Below are positions 7,699 through 14,431 of a stretch of 21,054 nt of DNA, piece after piece. The notes under the pieces were generated by a model, which saw only the letters and a program-made list of their open reading frames with translations, was not told the origin of the DNA and did not search any database. Source of the stretch: a virus; the IMG/VR virus record IMGVR_UViG_3300037225_000592, positions 1 to 21,054 of that record, one strand, 5' to 3'. How positions within the stretch are numbered: the stretch's first letter is position 1; each line of letters begins with the position of its first letter. Both the position numbers and the translations under genes were made by a program.

Positions 7699-8093
7699 AT
7701 TTGATAGTCATCTTCTATAAGTTCTTTAAGTTTTCGTTCTATTGTAATTCCTTTGTAGATTATTATATTAGATTTTTTAATGCAAAATTTATGAGTAATG
7801 CTACTTTTTTCTGCTTCCGTAAAAAATTCAAATAAATCTTTTCCATTGCTTAATATATAATAATATCTTCTATGAGGAATGCCTCTTTTTGTTTTGGTTT
7901 CTTTTGATGGTTTTTTATTTTCTTTTATTGCTAAGTTACTATAAACATCTTCTTTAAAATTATAATTAGTGGATTCTGTACTTAATTGTATAACGTTTTG
8001 TTTTAGATGATATATGTGGTAATATTCTTTAAGATATTGTTTTCTTTTAATATTTTGTGCTTTCCAATACTCTCTTTGTTCTTGTGTGCTCAT
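7695..8093 (-). CDS. Homing-endonuclease-related DNA-binding protein without a nuclease domain
   Basis: The first 35 residues of this 132-residue protein are basic and helical (REYWKAQNIKRKQYLKEYY). Residues about 77-125 are a module (YYYILSNGKDLFEFF then SNIIIYKGITIERKLKEL) clearly related to the two C-terminal modules of the GIY-YIG endonuclease at 2028-3119. No GIY-YIG or HNH motif is present. It may be the DNA-binding remnant of a homing endonuclease, or a repressor-like protein derived from one. It starts two bases after the polynucleotide kinase stop and is presumably read from the same early promoter at 9333-9361. Its 3' end overlaps the hub gene. Confidence 0.7.
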   Translation of the reverse strand: MSTQEQREYWKAQNIKRKQYLKEYYHIYHLKQNVIQLSTESTNYNFKEDVYSNLAIKENKKPSKETKTKRGIPHRRYYYILSNGKDLFEFFTEAEKSSITHKFCIKKSNIIIYKGITIERKLKELIEDDYQI

Positions 8094-8094
8094 T

Positions 8095-8991
8095 TTAGAA
8101 ATTCCCCTCTGCGACCTGGAGTACTGTGAGATTCATATTTCTCCACATCCTACAAACCTTTGATCTATCGTCCAAAACAAAAAGAACATTAAATTTATTC
8201 AAGACATTTGCCTCATAGAGTTCTCGCTTAACAATATCATCTGCTCTATTATCTCCTGCATTCCTCATAAAAATATAATCATAGGGAATCTCATATTTCT
8301 TTAACCATGCTTCTGTATCTACTTTGATTTGATTTTCTATTCCTCTCCCAGACATAATAATAATCTTAGTTCCTGTATTATGATATGTCTTAACAATATT
8401 GGCTATGGGAACATTTAAATAGTCAGTGGAGATCTTATTCCAATCAAAAGGTCCCCTATCACCGTGAAGTGCAAGAGTTCCATCGATGTCAACCATACAA
8501 GCATTAGGAAGATCAAGATTGGTTATGAAGGCATTATGTTTTTTCGGGAAGTAAATTGTCCTCTCAGTCTTTGATATATGTGAGAAGTTTTCTTGCATTT
8601 TCTTCATCACATTATCTGGCACTTTTTCTATTCCCGTTCTGTTATTATTCCTTCTGCAACACTCCTCAAAACTAACATCAAAGATTTTCTCAGTTACTTG
8701 TATTTCTCCAATACGTTTGGCTATGTTGCAGATCTCAGAGAAATAAGATTCCGTGCAATGACAGTTATCTACTATGACATTCTTGCCTTTGCCCAAAATT
8801 GATTCGAGAGTATATGTTTCAATTTGAGTTACAAGATTTTCAATTCTCTGGTCATATGTTTCTCCGATAAGTCCACGTCTAATGCTATCACGATTTACCC
8901 TGTAGTACTTCGGATTATCTATGAGGAACTGCTTGCAGAATGTACTTTTACCACTTGCGGGGATTCCTCTAAGGACGAAGATTGTTCTCAT
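8095..8991 (-). CDS. pseT: Polynucleotide 5'-kinase / 3'-phosphatase, T4 Pnkp type
   Basis: This 298-residue protein matches T4 Pnkp (301 residues) in length and order. The kinase domain has a P-loop, GIPASGKST (9-17), and a substrate-side motif RVNRDSIRR (31-39). The phosphatase domain has the HAD motif DIDGTL (168-173, with Asp168 and Asp170 expected to be catalytic), MSGRG (213-217), and an acidic motif LDDRSK near 275. The enzyme makes 5'-phosphate and 3'-hydroxyl ends so that RNA ligase can reseal cut RNA; in T4 it repairs tRNA broken by host anticodon nucleases. No RNA ligase gene is in the window. Its ATG overlaps the TGA of the upstream gene, with GGAGG just before, so the two are co-translated. 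Confidence 0.92.
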   Translation of the reverse strand: MRTIFVLRGIPASGKSTFCKQFLIDNPKYYRVNRDSIRRGLIGETYDQRIENLVTQIETYTLESILGKGKNVIVDNCHCTESYFSEICNIAKRIGEIQVTEKIFDVSFEECCRRNNNRTGIEKVPDNVMKKMQENFSHISKTERTIYFPKKHNAFITNLDLPNACMVDIDGTLALHGDRGPFDWNKISTDYLNVPIANIVKTYHNTGTKIIIMSGRGIENQIKVDTEAWLKKYEIPYDYIFMRNAGDNRADDIVKRELYEANVLNKFNVLFVLDDRSKVCRMWRNMNLTVLQVAEGNF

Positions 8992-9212
8992 TTTCCTCCA
9001 AGTATACTATCATGATATTCGAGATCTCCAATTATCTCTGCTACTCTTTTAGGAGTTATAATTTCATCACATTCTACCCATTTATGGAATATTTCTTTTT
9101 TATTTTGCCATATCTTTAATCTTCCTCCACCTTCATATTTATCACAATTTGGTACATACTTCCAAGCATATTCAACACTATCAACTATTATTACTCTAAT
9201 TTTCTTTTTCAT
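8988..9212 (-). CDS. Small hypothetical protein cotranscribed with polynucleotide kinase
   Basis: The protein has 74 residues, a hydrophobic start (KIRVIIVDSVEYAWKYVPNC) and a mixed remainder with three Trp residues; it looks like a small globular fold. I do not recognise it. AAGGAG nine bases upstream supports the ATG. Its stop overlaps the kinase start (ATGA). It lies 31 bases downstream of tRNA-His on the same strand, so the tRNA and this gene probably share a transcript. Confidence 0.75.
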   Translation of the reverse strand: MKKKIRVIIVDSVEYAWKYVPNCDKYEGGGRLKIWQNKKEIFHKWVECDEIITPKRVAEIIGDLEYHDSILGGK

Positions 9213-9243
9213 GTAAACTTACTCCTTTATAAATAATATTGTT

Positions 9244-9318
9244 TGGGTTGAGAAATGAGAATCGAACTCATATCACTGGAACCACAATCCAGAGTTCTAC
9301 CATTAAACTATTCTCAAC
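9244..9318 (-). tRNA. tRNA-His, anticodon GTG
   Basis: All four arms can be folded by eye. The acceptor stem has seven pairs, with an extra G at -1 facing C73, the identity mark of tRNA-His. The anticodon stem is CTGGA/TCCAG with loop TTGTGGT, giving anticodon GTG. The T arm is ATGAG-TTCGATT-CTCAT. T8, G18-G19 and T54-T55-C56 are in place, and the CCA end is encoded. One G-U pair closes the D stem. The 5' end lies about seven bases from the predicted start of transcription of the early promoter at 9333-9361. Confidence 0.95.
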
Positions 9319-9332
9319 ATAGATCAATAGAT

Positions 9333-9361
9333 AATATAATAGGTGCTCAAAGGAAAGTCAA
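9333..9361 (-). promoter_or_regulatory. Early sigma70-type promoter before tRNA-His and the kinase genes
   Basis: Reading the minus strand: TTGACT (9356-9361), a 17-base spacer and TATATT (9333-9338), near the ideal sigma70 pattern. The spacer begins TTCCTTTGAGCA, shared with other minus-strand promoters here. The predicted start is near 9325, a few bases before the tRNA. Confidence 0.8.
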
Positions 9362-9370
9362 TACAAAAAT

Positions 9371-9378
9371 TATAAATA
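9371..9378 (+). promoter_or_regulatory. T4-type late promoter TATAAATA
   Basis: Exact TATAAATA in the context AAAAATTATAAATACTA, 56 bases before the spike gene. It lies only nine bases from the -35 box of the divergent early promoter, so the two could not easily be occupied together. Confidence 0.8.
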
Positions 9379-9434
9379 CTAATATAGAAGACTTCCTCCA
9401 ATAATTATAACAAACAATCAAAGAAATCAAATAT

Positions 9435-10106
9435 ATGGCAGTATCGAAGTACGAATCTGAAAATCCACGGACAATTTACAACACTCCTCTGGCAGAACTT
9501 CAAAAGCAATTCTTATCAGAGGACGCGCACGAGGTTTATCACTACATTTATTGTGGAAAAGTCTTATCAAATTCAGACCCTCTTAAACAAGGTAGATTAA
9601 AAATACAGATAATAAATTTCTTTGATAACCTGACAGTAGATGAGATTCCTTGGGCGTATCCAGTACAGCCGATTGTAGATGGAGCTTTTAGTATCCCAGA
9701 AGTAGGACAATATCTTGAAGTATTTTTCGATCATGGAGAAATTTACAGCCCGAAATATATTGGTCATGCTTTAAATCTTAATCAAATTCCATCTAAGCTC
9801 TCTGAGAATTATCCTAATACAATCGTGATTTTTCAGACTAAGACAGGAAATTACTCTACATTAAACAGAATTACGGGCGAGTTTAAAATTGTTCAATCAA
9901 CAGGAGCTAAAATAGTTATCAAACCTTCAGGAGAAATAGATGTAGAATCTCCAACTTTTATAAACATTAAATCTCCTTTTGTTAAGATAGAGCACCAAGC
10001 AGGGGCAGTAGTTCTCCCAGATGCATCGGGCGGACCTTATTGCGCATTGCCCCTAGACCCGATCACAGGAAGTTTGCATCAAGGTCAACTAGTGAGCAAC
10101 ACATAA
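9435..10106 (+). CDS. Baseplate spike protein, gp5/gpV-type OB-fold
   Basis: The 223-residue protein opens with a short linker and then an OB-fold domain (about residues 35-115): YIYCGKVLSNSDPLKQGRL, IPWAYPVQP, VGQYLEVFFDHG, YIGHAL. The order of 'grvkvqi', 'PWA.P' and 'vG..v.v.F..Gd...P...G' motifs is typical of gp5 and gpV spikes. The following part (about 125-195) is a run of short beta strands (GEFKIVQSTGAKIVIKPSGE) fitting a narrow triple-stranded spike stem. T4 gp5 has a lysozyme domain between OB fold and stem; here it is absent, and wall hydrolysis may instead be done by the peptidase in the tape measure. No clear Shine-Dalgarno precedes the ATG. Confidence 0.8.
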   Translation: MAVSKYESENPRTIYNTPLAELQKQFLSEDAHEVYHYIYCGKVLSNSDPLKQGRLKIQIINFFDNLTVDEIPWAYPVQPIVDGAFSIPEVGQYLEVFFDHGEIYSPKYIGHALNLNQIPSKLSENYPNTIVIFQTKTGNYSTLNRITGEFKIVQSTGAKIVIKPSGEIDVESPTFINIKSPFVKIEHQAGAVVLPDASGGPYCALPLDPITGSLHQGQLVSNT

Positions 10107-10107
10107 T

Positions 10108-11871
10108 ATGATAAATCAAAATGTCCTCTTACATACAATCCACGCTGCAAAAGAAAATCTATGGAATGATAGTCTCTCAGGTGTCATTCATGATATTTCT
10201 GGTTCTATATCTTTGAGTGCAATTAATAATGTAAGAACTATGCAATATAGCAAGTCCTATAATGATCTTGGCTTGTTAACTCCATTGGAAATATTAAATG
10301 ATGCTTTATTTCAGAATATAGTATTGAGTGGTGGTCTTGGAGGAAATGTTTATGTTCTCTCAGCGCAATCAGATCAATTAGCACTATCAGCAATCCAAGA
10401 AGGAGATATTGTAGTTAGAACAGATACTGCCAAGACATATGCTAATCTATCAGGAACAAATGGAGCAATGGGAGACTGGCAGGAGCTGTTAGCCTACAAT
10501 GTCTCTAATGGGATTGTTAAATCGGTAAATGGAGTCTTAGAGAATGTTTCTACAAATACAGAAGCCAATAATTATGTTTTGACAACTGATGCTTCTGGAA
10601 ATTATTTTTGGTCTGATAAAAGTGGAGGAACATCCGGAACGATAAATTCTCTAAATGGGTCTAATGAGCAAGCACAAACAATAAATGGAGGAACAGGATT
10701 AACTGTTATAGATTCTGGAACTGGAAATTGTGTTCATACTGTATCTGCTGCTTCTGGTTATTCTATTCCTACTGTAATAAATCAGAGTAATTGGAATACT
10801 GCTTATGGTTGGGGAGATTGGCATCATACAACACTTAGCGGGTATGGAATAACGGATGGACAATCTTTATCAACAAATCTCACTTCACTTGCTAGTTTAT
10901 CGTATGTTTCATCTTCTTTTGTCAAGATGACAAGTGCGGGTACTTTTAGTTTGTCTACGGCTTTGACCGCTGCGGAGATGTCTGCGATTTTCACCACGCC
11001 AACCACTAATTATCTGCAAAAATATAATGGTGCGAATTTGGCGAACAGTTTGATTTATGACAATGGTACGAGAGTCGGCATCGGCACGAAGTCGCCAGTG
11101 TACAAAATGGACATTAATACAGGGACTATCGGAGGCGGAGTAAATGCAAATGGGTTGAGAATAATCGCAACCGCAACATCGGAAGGCGCAGCAGTATCAT
11201 ACGGTTTATGGGTTGATGCGGGAGGCAGCGACGACGGCAATTATGCGGCCAATTTTAATACAGGTTCCGTTGGAATTGCAAACGCTACTCCCACATATCA
11301 ATTTCAGGTTGGTGGCACGGGTAGTCAGGGGTCAATCGGCATAAACACAGCAGGAGTTATACACCCGTACATTGAGGGCATACAATACGGTGGAGCAAAA
11401 ACCCTAAAAATAGCGACACAAGGGGACGCATATTATACGGGCGGCAACATCGGCATCGGCACGAAGTCGCCTTTATCAACTCTCTGTGTCAATGGTGGTG
11501 TACATATTGGTAGTGACTCTGACGCAGGGGATAATAATTTACTTGTAGATGGAACAATAAGCTTATTAGCAAATAATCCATTGAAATTTTACGATAGTGA
11601 TAATTATATTAAATATGATTCAGGAGTTACAGGTTTAGTTTTGGCCGGAACAGGAGGATGTTCACAATCCAATTCAATAACTATTAATGCATCTGGAATA
11701 GCTCTACATACATTAAGTGTCCAAATTACTACAGATTCAATATTTCTCCCAGCACAACACACAAACATTACCCAACCAGGTTATGTTAAAGGGGCTATTT
11801 ATTTTAATACCACTTTAAATAAATTGATGGTGGGCGGTGCTACAGGATGGGAAACAGTGACAAGCGTATGA
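10108..11871 (+). CDS. Tail fibre / receptor-binding protein
   Basis: This 587-residue protein is Gly/Ser/Thr/Asn-rich, with few charged residues. Residues about 85-130 (GDIVVRTDTAKTYANL, then MGDWQELL) form a common tail-fibre motif. Residues 190-300 include SGYGITDGQSL-type repeats. Two copies of a VGIGTKSP or IGIGTKSP motif, typical of trimeric fibre shafts, occur in the second half. The last 40 residues (YVKGAIYFNTTLNKLMVGG) form a widespread fibre end domain. The gene starts one base after the spike stop and overlaps the next gene. Codon use between about 10930 and 11470 is richer in G and C (gcg, ggc, acg codons) than both ends of the same gene, suggesting a middle section acquired by recombination. 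Confidence 0.8.
   Translation: MINQNVLLHTIHAAKENLWNDSLSGVIHDISGSISLSAINNVRTMQYSKSYNDLGLLTPLEILNDALFQNIVLSGGLGGNVYVLSAQSDQLALSAIQEGDIVVRTDTAKTYANLSGTNGAMGDWQELLAYNVSNGIVKSVNGVLENVSTNTEANNYVLTTDASGNYFWSDKSGGTSGTINSLNGSNEQAQTINGGTGLTVIDSGTGNCVHTVSAASGYSIPTVINQSNWNTAYGWGDWHHTTLSGYGITDGQSLSTNLTSLASLSYVSSSFVKMTSAGTFSLSTALTAAEMSAIFTTPTTNYLQKYNGANLANSLIYDNGTRVGIGTKSPVYKMDINTGTIGGGVNANGLRIIATATSEGAAVSYGLWVDAGGSDDGNYAANFNTGSVGIANATPTYQFQVGGTGSQGSIGINTAGVIHPYIEGIQYGGAKTLKIATQGDAYYTGGNIGIGTKSPLSTLCVNGGVHIGSDSDAGDNNLLVDGTISLLANNPLKFYDSDNYIKYDSGVTGLVLAGTGGCSQSNSITINASGIALHTLSVQITTDSIFLPAQHTNITQPGYVKGAIYFNTTLNKLMVGGATGWETVTSV
11075..11096 (+). repeat. 22-base direct repeat, copy 1, in tail fibre gene
   Basis: It is identical to 11450-11471 and encodes the GIGTKSP fibre motif. 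The exact base match, including G/C-rich codons unlike the rest of the phage, suggests recent duplication or recombination. Confidence 0.85.
11450..11471 (+). repeat. 22-base direct repeat, copy 2, in tail fibre gene
   Basis: It is identical to 11075-11096, 375 bases (125 codons) away and in the same frame. Homologous recombination between the copies would remove exactly 125 residues without a frameshift. Confidence 0.85.
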
Positions 11872-12380
11872 TAGTTTACTTTCGCTTACGTCAAGATCAC
11901 GAACCGTATCAACAAGTAATTGCGTCTTTAGCAAGACAAACAATACCTTGTGAAATTATCAAAGTTTATAATCAGGGTGGCACAGAAAACACACACAGAA
12001 CATATACACCAATAAGACGCATGGCCGAGATGAAAGGTTGTGTTGATATATTTTGTCGTGCTGTTATATTAGGAGATGAATTCTTTTGTTCTTCTGATTG
12101 GGATTACGAACATTTAAAAGATACCAATATTGCTGAAATGCAGTCAGTGTTTTCTGATCCTGTTATTGGGGCTGTATCGATAGCAAAACAATATCAAACA
12201 GGTATCCATGTAGATATTGGATTTGTTATGTATCGCCGGAATGCAGTAGCAAAATCTGATTGGCAAAACCTGAAGAATAAGTATGGTAGTTGTTCTTGTC
12301 TTGAGGTAAACGAGTTAATAAGAAACGCAGGATATAAGTTTGTTAGGCTCGACAATTTAAATAGAACAAGAGAAATGTAA
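11868..12380 (+). CDS. Small paralogous protein 1, possibly GT-A-like, downstream of the tail fibre
   Basis: This 170-residue protein is a paralogue of the products of 17832-18359 and 18468-18992. Shared points are a beta strand at the start, an SxxxQ segment near residue 25, an acidic cluster (SSDWDYEHL), IGAVSIAK, HVDIGFVMYRR, a CSC pair and NAGYKF near the end. The short first strand, the acidic cluster and the size suggest a small relative of GT-A sugar-nucleotide-binding proteins, but this is inference and no function is proven. The ATG at 11868 is chosen over 11847 because it matches the paralogues and overlaps the fibre stop as ATGA. It might modify or assist folding of the fibre it follows. 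Confidence 0.7.
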   Translation: MIVYFRLRQDHEPYQQVIASLARQTIPCEIIKVYNQGGTENTHRTYTPIRRMAEMKGCVDIFCRAVILGDEFFCSSDWDYEHLKDTNIAEMQSVFSDPVIGAVSIAKQYQTGIHVDIGFVMYRRNAVAKSDWQNLKNKYGSCSCLEVNELIRNAGYKFVRLDNLNRTREM

Positions 12381-12384
12381 TTAT

Positions 12385-12392
12385 TATAAATA
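12385..12392 (+). promoter_or_regulatory. T4-type late promoter TATAAATA
   Basis: Exact TATAAATA, preceded by ATTAT and followed by CATATAAG, so it is less like the longer shared context than the others. It lies five bases after the preceding stop and 44 bases before the next gene. Confidence 0.65.
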
Positions 12393-12435
12393 CATATAAG
12401 AAGTAAAGTTTATTTAACCAATGGGGAGTTTGTTT

Positions 12436-12642
12436 ATGAGTGAAATTAAAAGTGCTGATAAGATTGCAATTGTTGAGATGAGATTGAATCAAGTCGAAGC
12501 TACTATTTATGATTTGGTTATACAAAAAAGAGTGATGGATAGAGTTGGAGATAAGGAAGCAGGGGAAAATATTATTAAGCAATTAGAGAAATGTGAGAGG
12601 ATGAAAGACGAATATAATAATATAGTTAAAGAAATCAAATAA
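12436..12642 (+). CDS. Small coiled-coil protein between fibre and gp25 genes
   Basis: The 68 residues are almost wholly helical, with heptad-like spacing of Ile, Leu, Val and Met (IVEMRLNQVEATIYDLVIQK, then IIKQLEKCERMKDEYNNIVKEIK), so a coiled-coil dimer or hairpin is likely. The frame also has an ATG at 12421, but GGGGAG lies eight bases before the ATG at 12436 and inside the longer reading, so the later start is preferred. It is followed four bases on by gp25 under the same late promoter. A role in baseplate assembly is only inferred from position. Confidence 0.7.
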   Translation: MSEIKSADKIAIVEMRLNQVEATIYDLVIQKRVMDRVGDKEAGENIIKQLEKCERMKDEYNNIVKEIK

Positions 12643-12645
12643 ATT

Positions 12646-13038
12646 ATGCCAATAACTTCCAGAGAAAATACAGATCATTTCGCTTATGATATTTCCTCTA
12701 AGATTATATCAAAGGGTGAATGTTATGATACAGATGTTATTAATCAAGAAATATCAAATATCTTAGGTACAAATTTTGGGTCCCGCGTCTTTAATTTAGG
12801 GTTTGGAAGTTCTCTTGGATTTAAATTATTTGAGATCTTTGATACTCGGAGTGGCGAAGAACTTTTAAATTTAATCGTAGAACAGCTATATGTTTATCTC
12901 TCAAATCAAATCACCATAGACGAAGCCAATATAAAAATGGACTTAGATAAAAATAATAATTCAATGGCTCTGAGTATTCCCTACAGCGTAAAAAATACTG
13001 CGAAGAAATCATATTACAAAAAGAAATTTATTTTATAA
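12646..13038 (+). CDS. 25: Baseplate wedge protein gp25 (lysozyme-like family)
   Basis: The 130-residue protein (T4 gp25 has 132) has the family motifs: GSRVFNLGFGSSLGFKLFEI at 45-64, corresponding to 'G.r...p.fG..l...lF', then a helix (SGEELLNLIVEQLYVYL) and a strand-rich end with NSMALSIPYSV. The family is gp25/gpW-like and forms the wedge core with gp6 and gp53; it resembles lysozyme in name only and no catalytic activity is implied. No strong Shine-Dalgarno is visible; the gene starts four bases after the coiled-coil gene and may be translated by coupling. It is the last gene of its operon and meets the minus-strand micro-gene cluster tail to tail. Confidence 0.85.
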   Translation: MPITSRENTDHFAYDISSKIISKGECYDTDVINQEISNILGTNFGSRVFNLGFGSSLGFKLFEIFDTRSGEELLNLIVEQLYVYLSNQITIDEANIKMDLDKNNNSMALSIPYSVKNTAKKSYYKKKFIL

Positions 13039-13080
13039 TTTCTTCATATAAGACTATTGATTGGAGAATAGAATCCAAAT

Positions 13081-13275
13081 CTATTTTATAATTAATGCGC
13101 GCAGAATGAATTTTCTTATAATAAAACATAACCCATGACTTATTGTTAATCTGAATTTTGTTGTTTTGTCTTTGTTTGTATAAAATCCAAAACATATCCA
13201 TTGGTTCTGTGATGTGTCAATTACTGTCCATGTTTTATGAATGAAAGGGTTTAATTTATCTTTTATATTCTTCAT
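13081..13275 (-). CDS. Micro-cluster protein G, hypothetical
   Basis: This 64-residue basic protein begins MKNIKDKLNPFIHKTWTVID, has two Trp near the middle (NQWICFGFY) and a strand-like end. It starts six bases after the previous gene's stop, without a Shine-Dalgarno. Its start (MKNI-KL) resembles that of the 61-residue ORF at 14817-15002. It is the last gene of the cluster and no function is recognised. Confidence 0.55.
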   Translation of the reverse strand: MKNIKDKLNPFIHKTWTVIDTSQNQWICFGFYTNKDKTTKFRLTISHGLCFIIRKFILRALIIK

Positions 13276-13281
13276 TTAAGT

Positions 13282-13431
13282 TTATTTTTTTAAAGCTGTG
13301 TGAATTATAAAACTAAGATGATAGACTTGATCCCATACACGTTCTTTAATTTGATCTGTAAGTAGAGGATAGATTTTATTATAAACACAATCTCCGGTTT
13401 TATTCCATACCAAGTGTCTAATATTATTCAT
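13282..13431 (-). CDS. Micro-cluster protein F, hypothetical, 49 residues
   Basis: It begins MNNIRHLVWNKTGDCVYNKI. Its ATG overlaps the previous stop as ATGA and no Shine-Dalgarno is seen, so coupled translation is likely. The section LLTDQIKERVWDQVYHL resembles LIPHDIFVYILWNEVKHQ in the ORF at 14817-15002, suggesting that the small proteins of this cluster are relatives. No function is recognised. Confidence 0.55.
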   Translation of the reverse strand: MNNIRHLVWNKTGDCVYNKIYPLLTDQIKERVWDQVYHLSFIIHTALKK

Positions 13432-13589
13432 TTATTTTTTATTTCTTTTTTGAGAGTATCTAATAATAAATAAATAAATAAATCAAAAGGTTGTATTCCA
13501 TCCCAATCAAATTTACGAGATATTTGGGATATGTCAAAAGAGAATTTATATTCATGATGAGGACAAAGAATTTGAGTTAATGTTTTCAT
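13428..13589 (-). CDS. Micro-cluster protein E, hypothetical, 53 residues
   Basis: It begins MKTLTQILCPHHEYKFSFDI and ends in a hydrophobic then basic helix (LFIYLLLDTLKKEIKNK). The N-terminus is paralogous to the neighbouring gene at 13594-13791 (common pattern L-T-x-I-L-x-P-H-H), which supports both as genes. It starts four bases after the previous stop and overlaps the next start. Confidence 0.6.
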   Translation of the reverse strand: MKTLTQILCPHHEYKFSFDISQISRKFDWDGIQPFDLFIYLLLDTLKKEIKNK

Positions 13590-13593
13590 TTAT

Positions 13594-13791
13594 CTAATCT
13601 ACCAAGAACGTTATAATTTCTTTACATTCTTTTCTGAGTTGGTATAAAATTTTATCATTAAATGTATTGAAGTGTATTACAAGTTCATAAGCATTTCCAT
13701 GATGATGAATATTTTTAAGAAGACCATCATTATCAAACACTCTAAAATCTTGTTGGTGATGAGGATATAAGATTTTAGTTAATATTTTTAT
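13594..13791 (-). CDS. Micro-cluster protein D, apparent AUA start, 65 residues
   Basis: The frame reads KILTKILYPHHQQDFRVF, paralogous to the start of the next gene (KTLTQILCPHH), and runs for 65 residues to TAG with a helical end (KILYQLRKECKEIITFLVD). At the place where the paralogue has ATG AAA, this one has ATA AAA, and that ATA overlaps the preceding stop (ATATAA). Either translation begins at AUA through coupling, or a GTG at codon 18 is used, which would discard the conserved section, or the start has mutated. The reading is real; the start is uncertain. Confidence 0.5.
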   Translation of the reverse strand: MKILTKILYPHHQQDFRVFDNDGLLKNIHHHGNAYELVIHFNTFNDKILYQLRKECKEIITFLVD

Positions 13792-13955
13792 ATTATTTCT
13801 TTAAGAGTGTAGAATACGGGGTTCATGAAATTACTTATATCTAAAATATTTACTCTATTAGTTTTGTAAAGGTTTGATAATCTAATATATTCAGGTAACG
13901 ATTGATATGCATTCATTTCAATGATATTATAAATCTCATATGTTAGATTATTCAT
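13788..13955 (-). CDS. Micro-cluster protein C, hypothetical, 55 residues
   Basis: It begins MNNLTYEIYNIIEMNAYQSL and ends in FYTLKEII. The ATG overlaps the last codons of the preceding gene, so translation is probably coupled. It is helical by composition and shares the MNN start with the gene at 13282-13431. No family is recognised. Confidence 0.6.
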   Translation of the reverse strand: MNNLTYEIYNIIEMNAYQSLPEYIRLSNLYKTNRVNILDISNFMNPVFYTLKEII

Positions 13956-14250
13956 TTATCCATACTTCTGTTCCATCAATAGTAGCTGCAACGATGGCAT
14001 CTGCTTCTGATTCATGTACCCAAAATAGCTTTCCTACATCCTTTTTAGTAAAATTAGCAGATCCTTTAGAATAAATTATTTGATTATCTTTACGATGAAT
14101 TAAATATATTTGCATGATTCCATCTTCATCTTCTCCTTGGCAAACAATTCCTTCTGTATCTTTTAAATAATAAGATAGAGCATTCGAGGCACATCTACAC
14201 ATAATAATAGGAAAAGGAACTTCTGAAGGATCGTCTCCATTTAATATCAT
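13948..14250 (-). CDS. Micro-cluster protein B, hypothetical, 100 residues
   Basis: The 100-residue acidic protein has a Cys pair (IMCRCASNAL), strand-like middle (IMQIYLIHRKDNQIIYSKG) and the end VAATIDGTEVWINE, suggesting a small alpha/beta fold. AAAGGAG lies six bases before the ATG, a good early-gene ribosome binding site. It follows the 47-residue gene by 12 bases under the promoter at 14432-14460. I do not recognise it; many early phage proteins of this size act on host factors, but nothing here shows that directly. Confidence 0.75.
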   Translation of the reverse strand: MILNGDDPSEVPFPIIMCRCASNALSYYLKDTEGIVCQGEDEDGIMQIYLIHRKDNQIIYSKGSANFTKKDVGKLFWVHESEADAIVAATIDGTEVWINE

Positions 14251-14262
14251 AGAATCTCCTTT

Positions 14263-14406
14263 TTATACTTCATCTAACATTTCACCAATTTGTTCTCTGA
14301 TTAAAAGTAATTCTTTGAGGTTTACAATAATATTTTGATCTTCTGTGTTTGCTGCTTTAATCATTAATTCGTATAATTTTGGAACGTCTTTCTCTATATA
14401 ATCCAT
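14263..14406 (-). CDS. Micro-cluster protein A, acidic helical protein of 47 residues
   Basis: It begins MDYIEKDVPKLYELMIKAAN and ends GEMLDEV; nearly all helix-forming and acidic. It has the best ribosome binding site of the cluster, AGGAGG six bases before the ATG, and a sigma70-type promoter directly upstream (14432-14460), giving an RNA leader of about 20 bases. It is the first gene of the seven-gene run ending at 13081. Confidence 0.75.
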   Translation of the reverse strand: MDYIEKDVPKLYELMIKAANTEDQNIIVNLKELLLIREQIGEMLDEV

Positions 14407-14431
14407 AATTGACCTCCTGTAGGATATTATT

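Noticed and set aside
9228-9235. TATAAATA on the plus strand between the 74-residue gene and tRNA-His
   Set aside because: It lacks the AATTATAAATACTA context and would read antisense through the tRNA; a better late promoter lies at 9371. The 8-mer is expected by chance a few times in AT-rich DNA.
12421-12435. Upstream ATG as start of the coiled-coil gene
   Set aside because: The only good ribosome binding site (GGGGAG) lies within this stretch and points to the ATG at 12436.
13040-13080. Hairpin TTGGA/TCCAA between the convergent gp25 and micro-cluster ends as a two-way terminator
   Set aside because: The stem is only five pairs with an eight-base loop and no T-run on either side.
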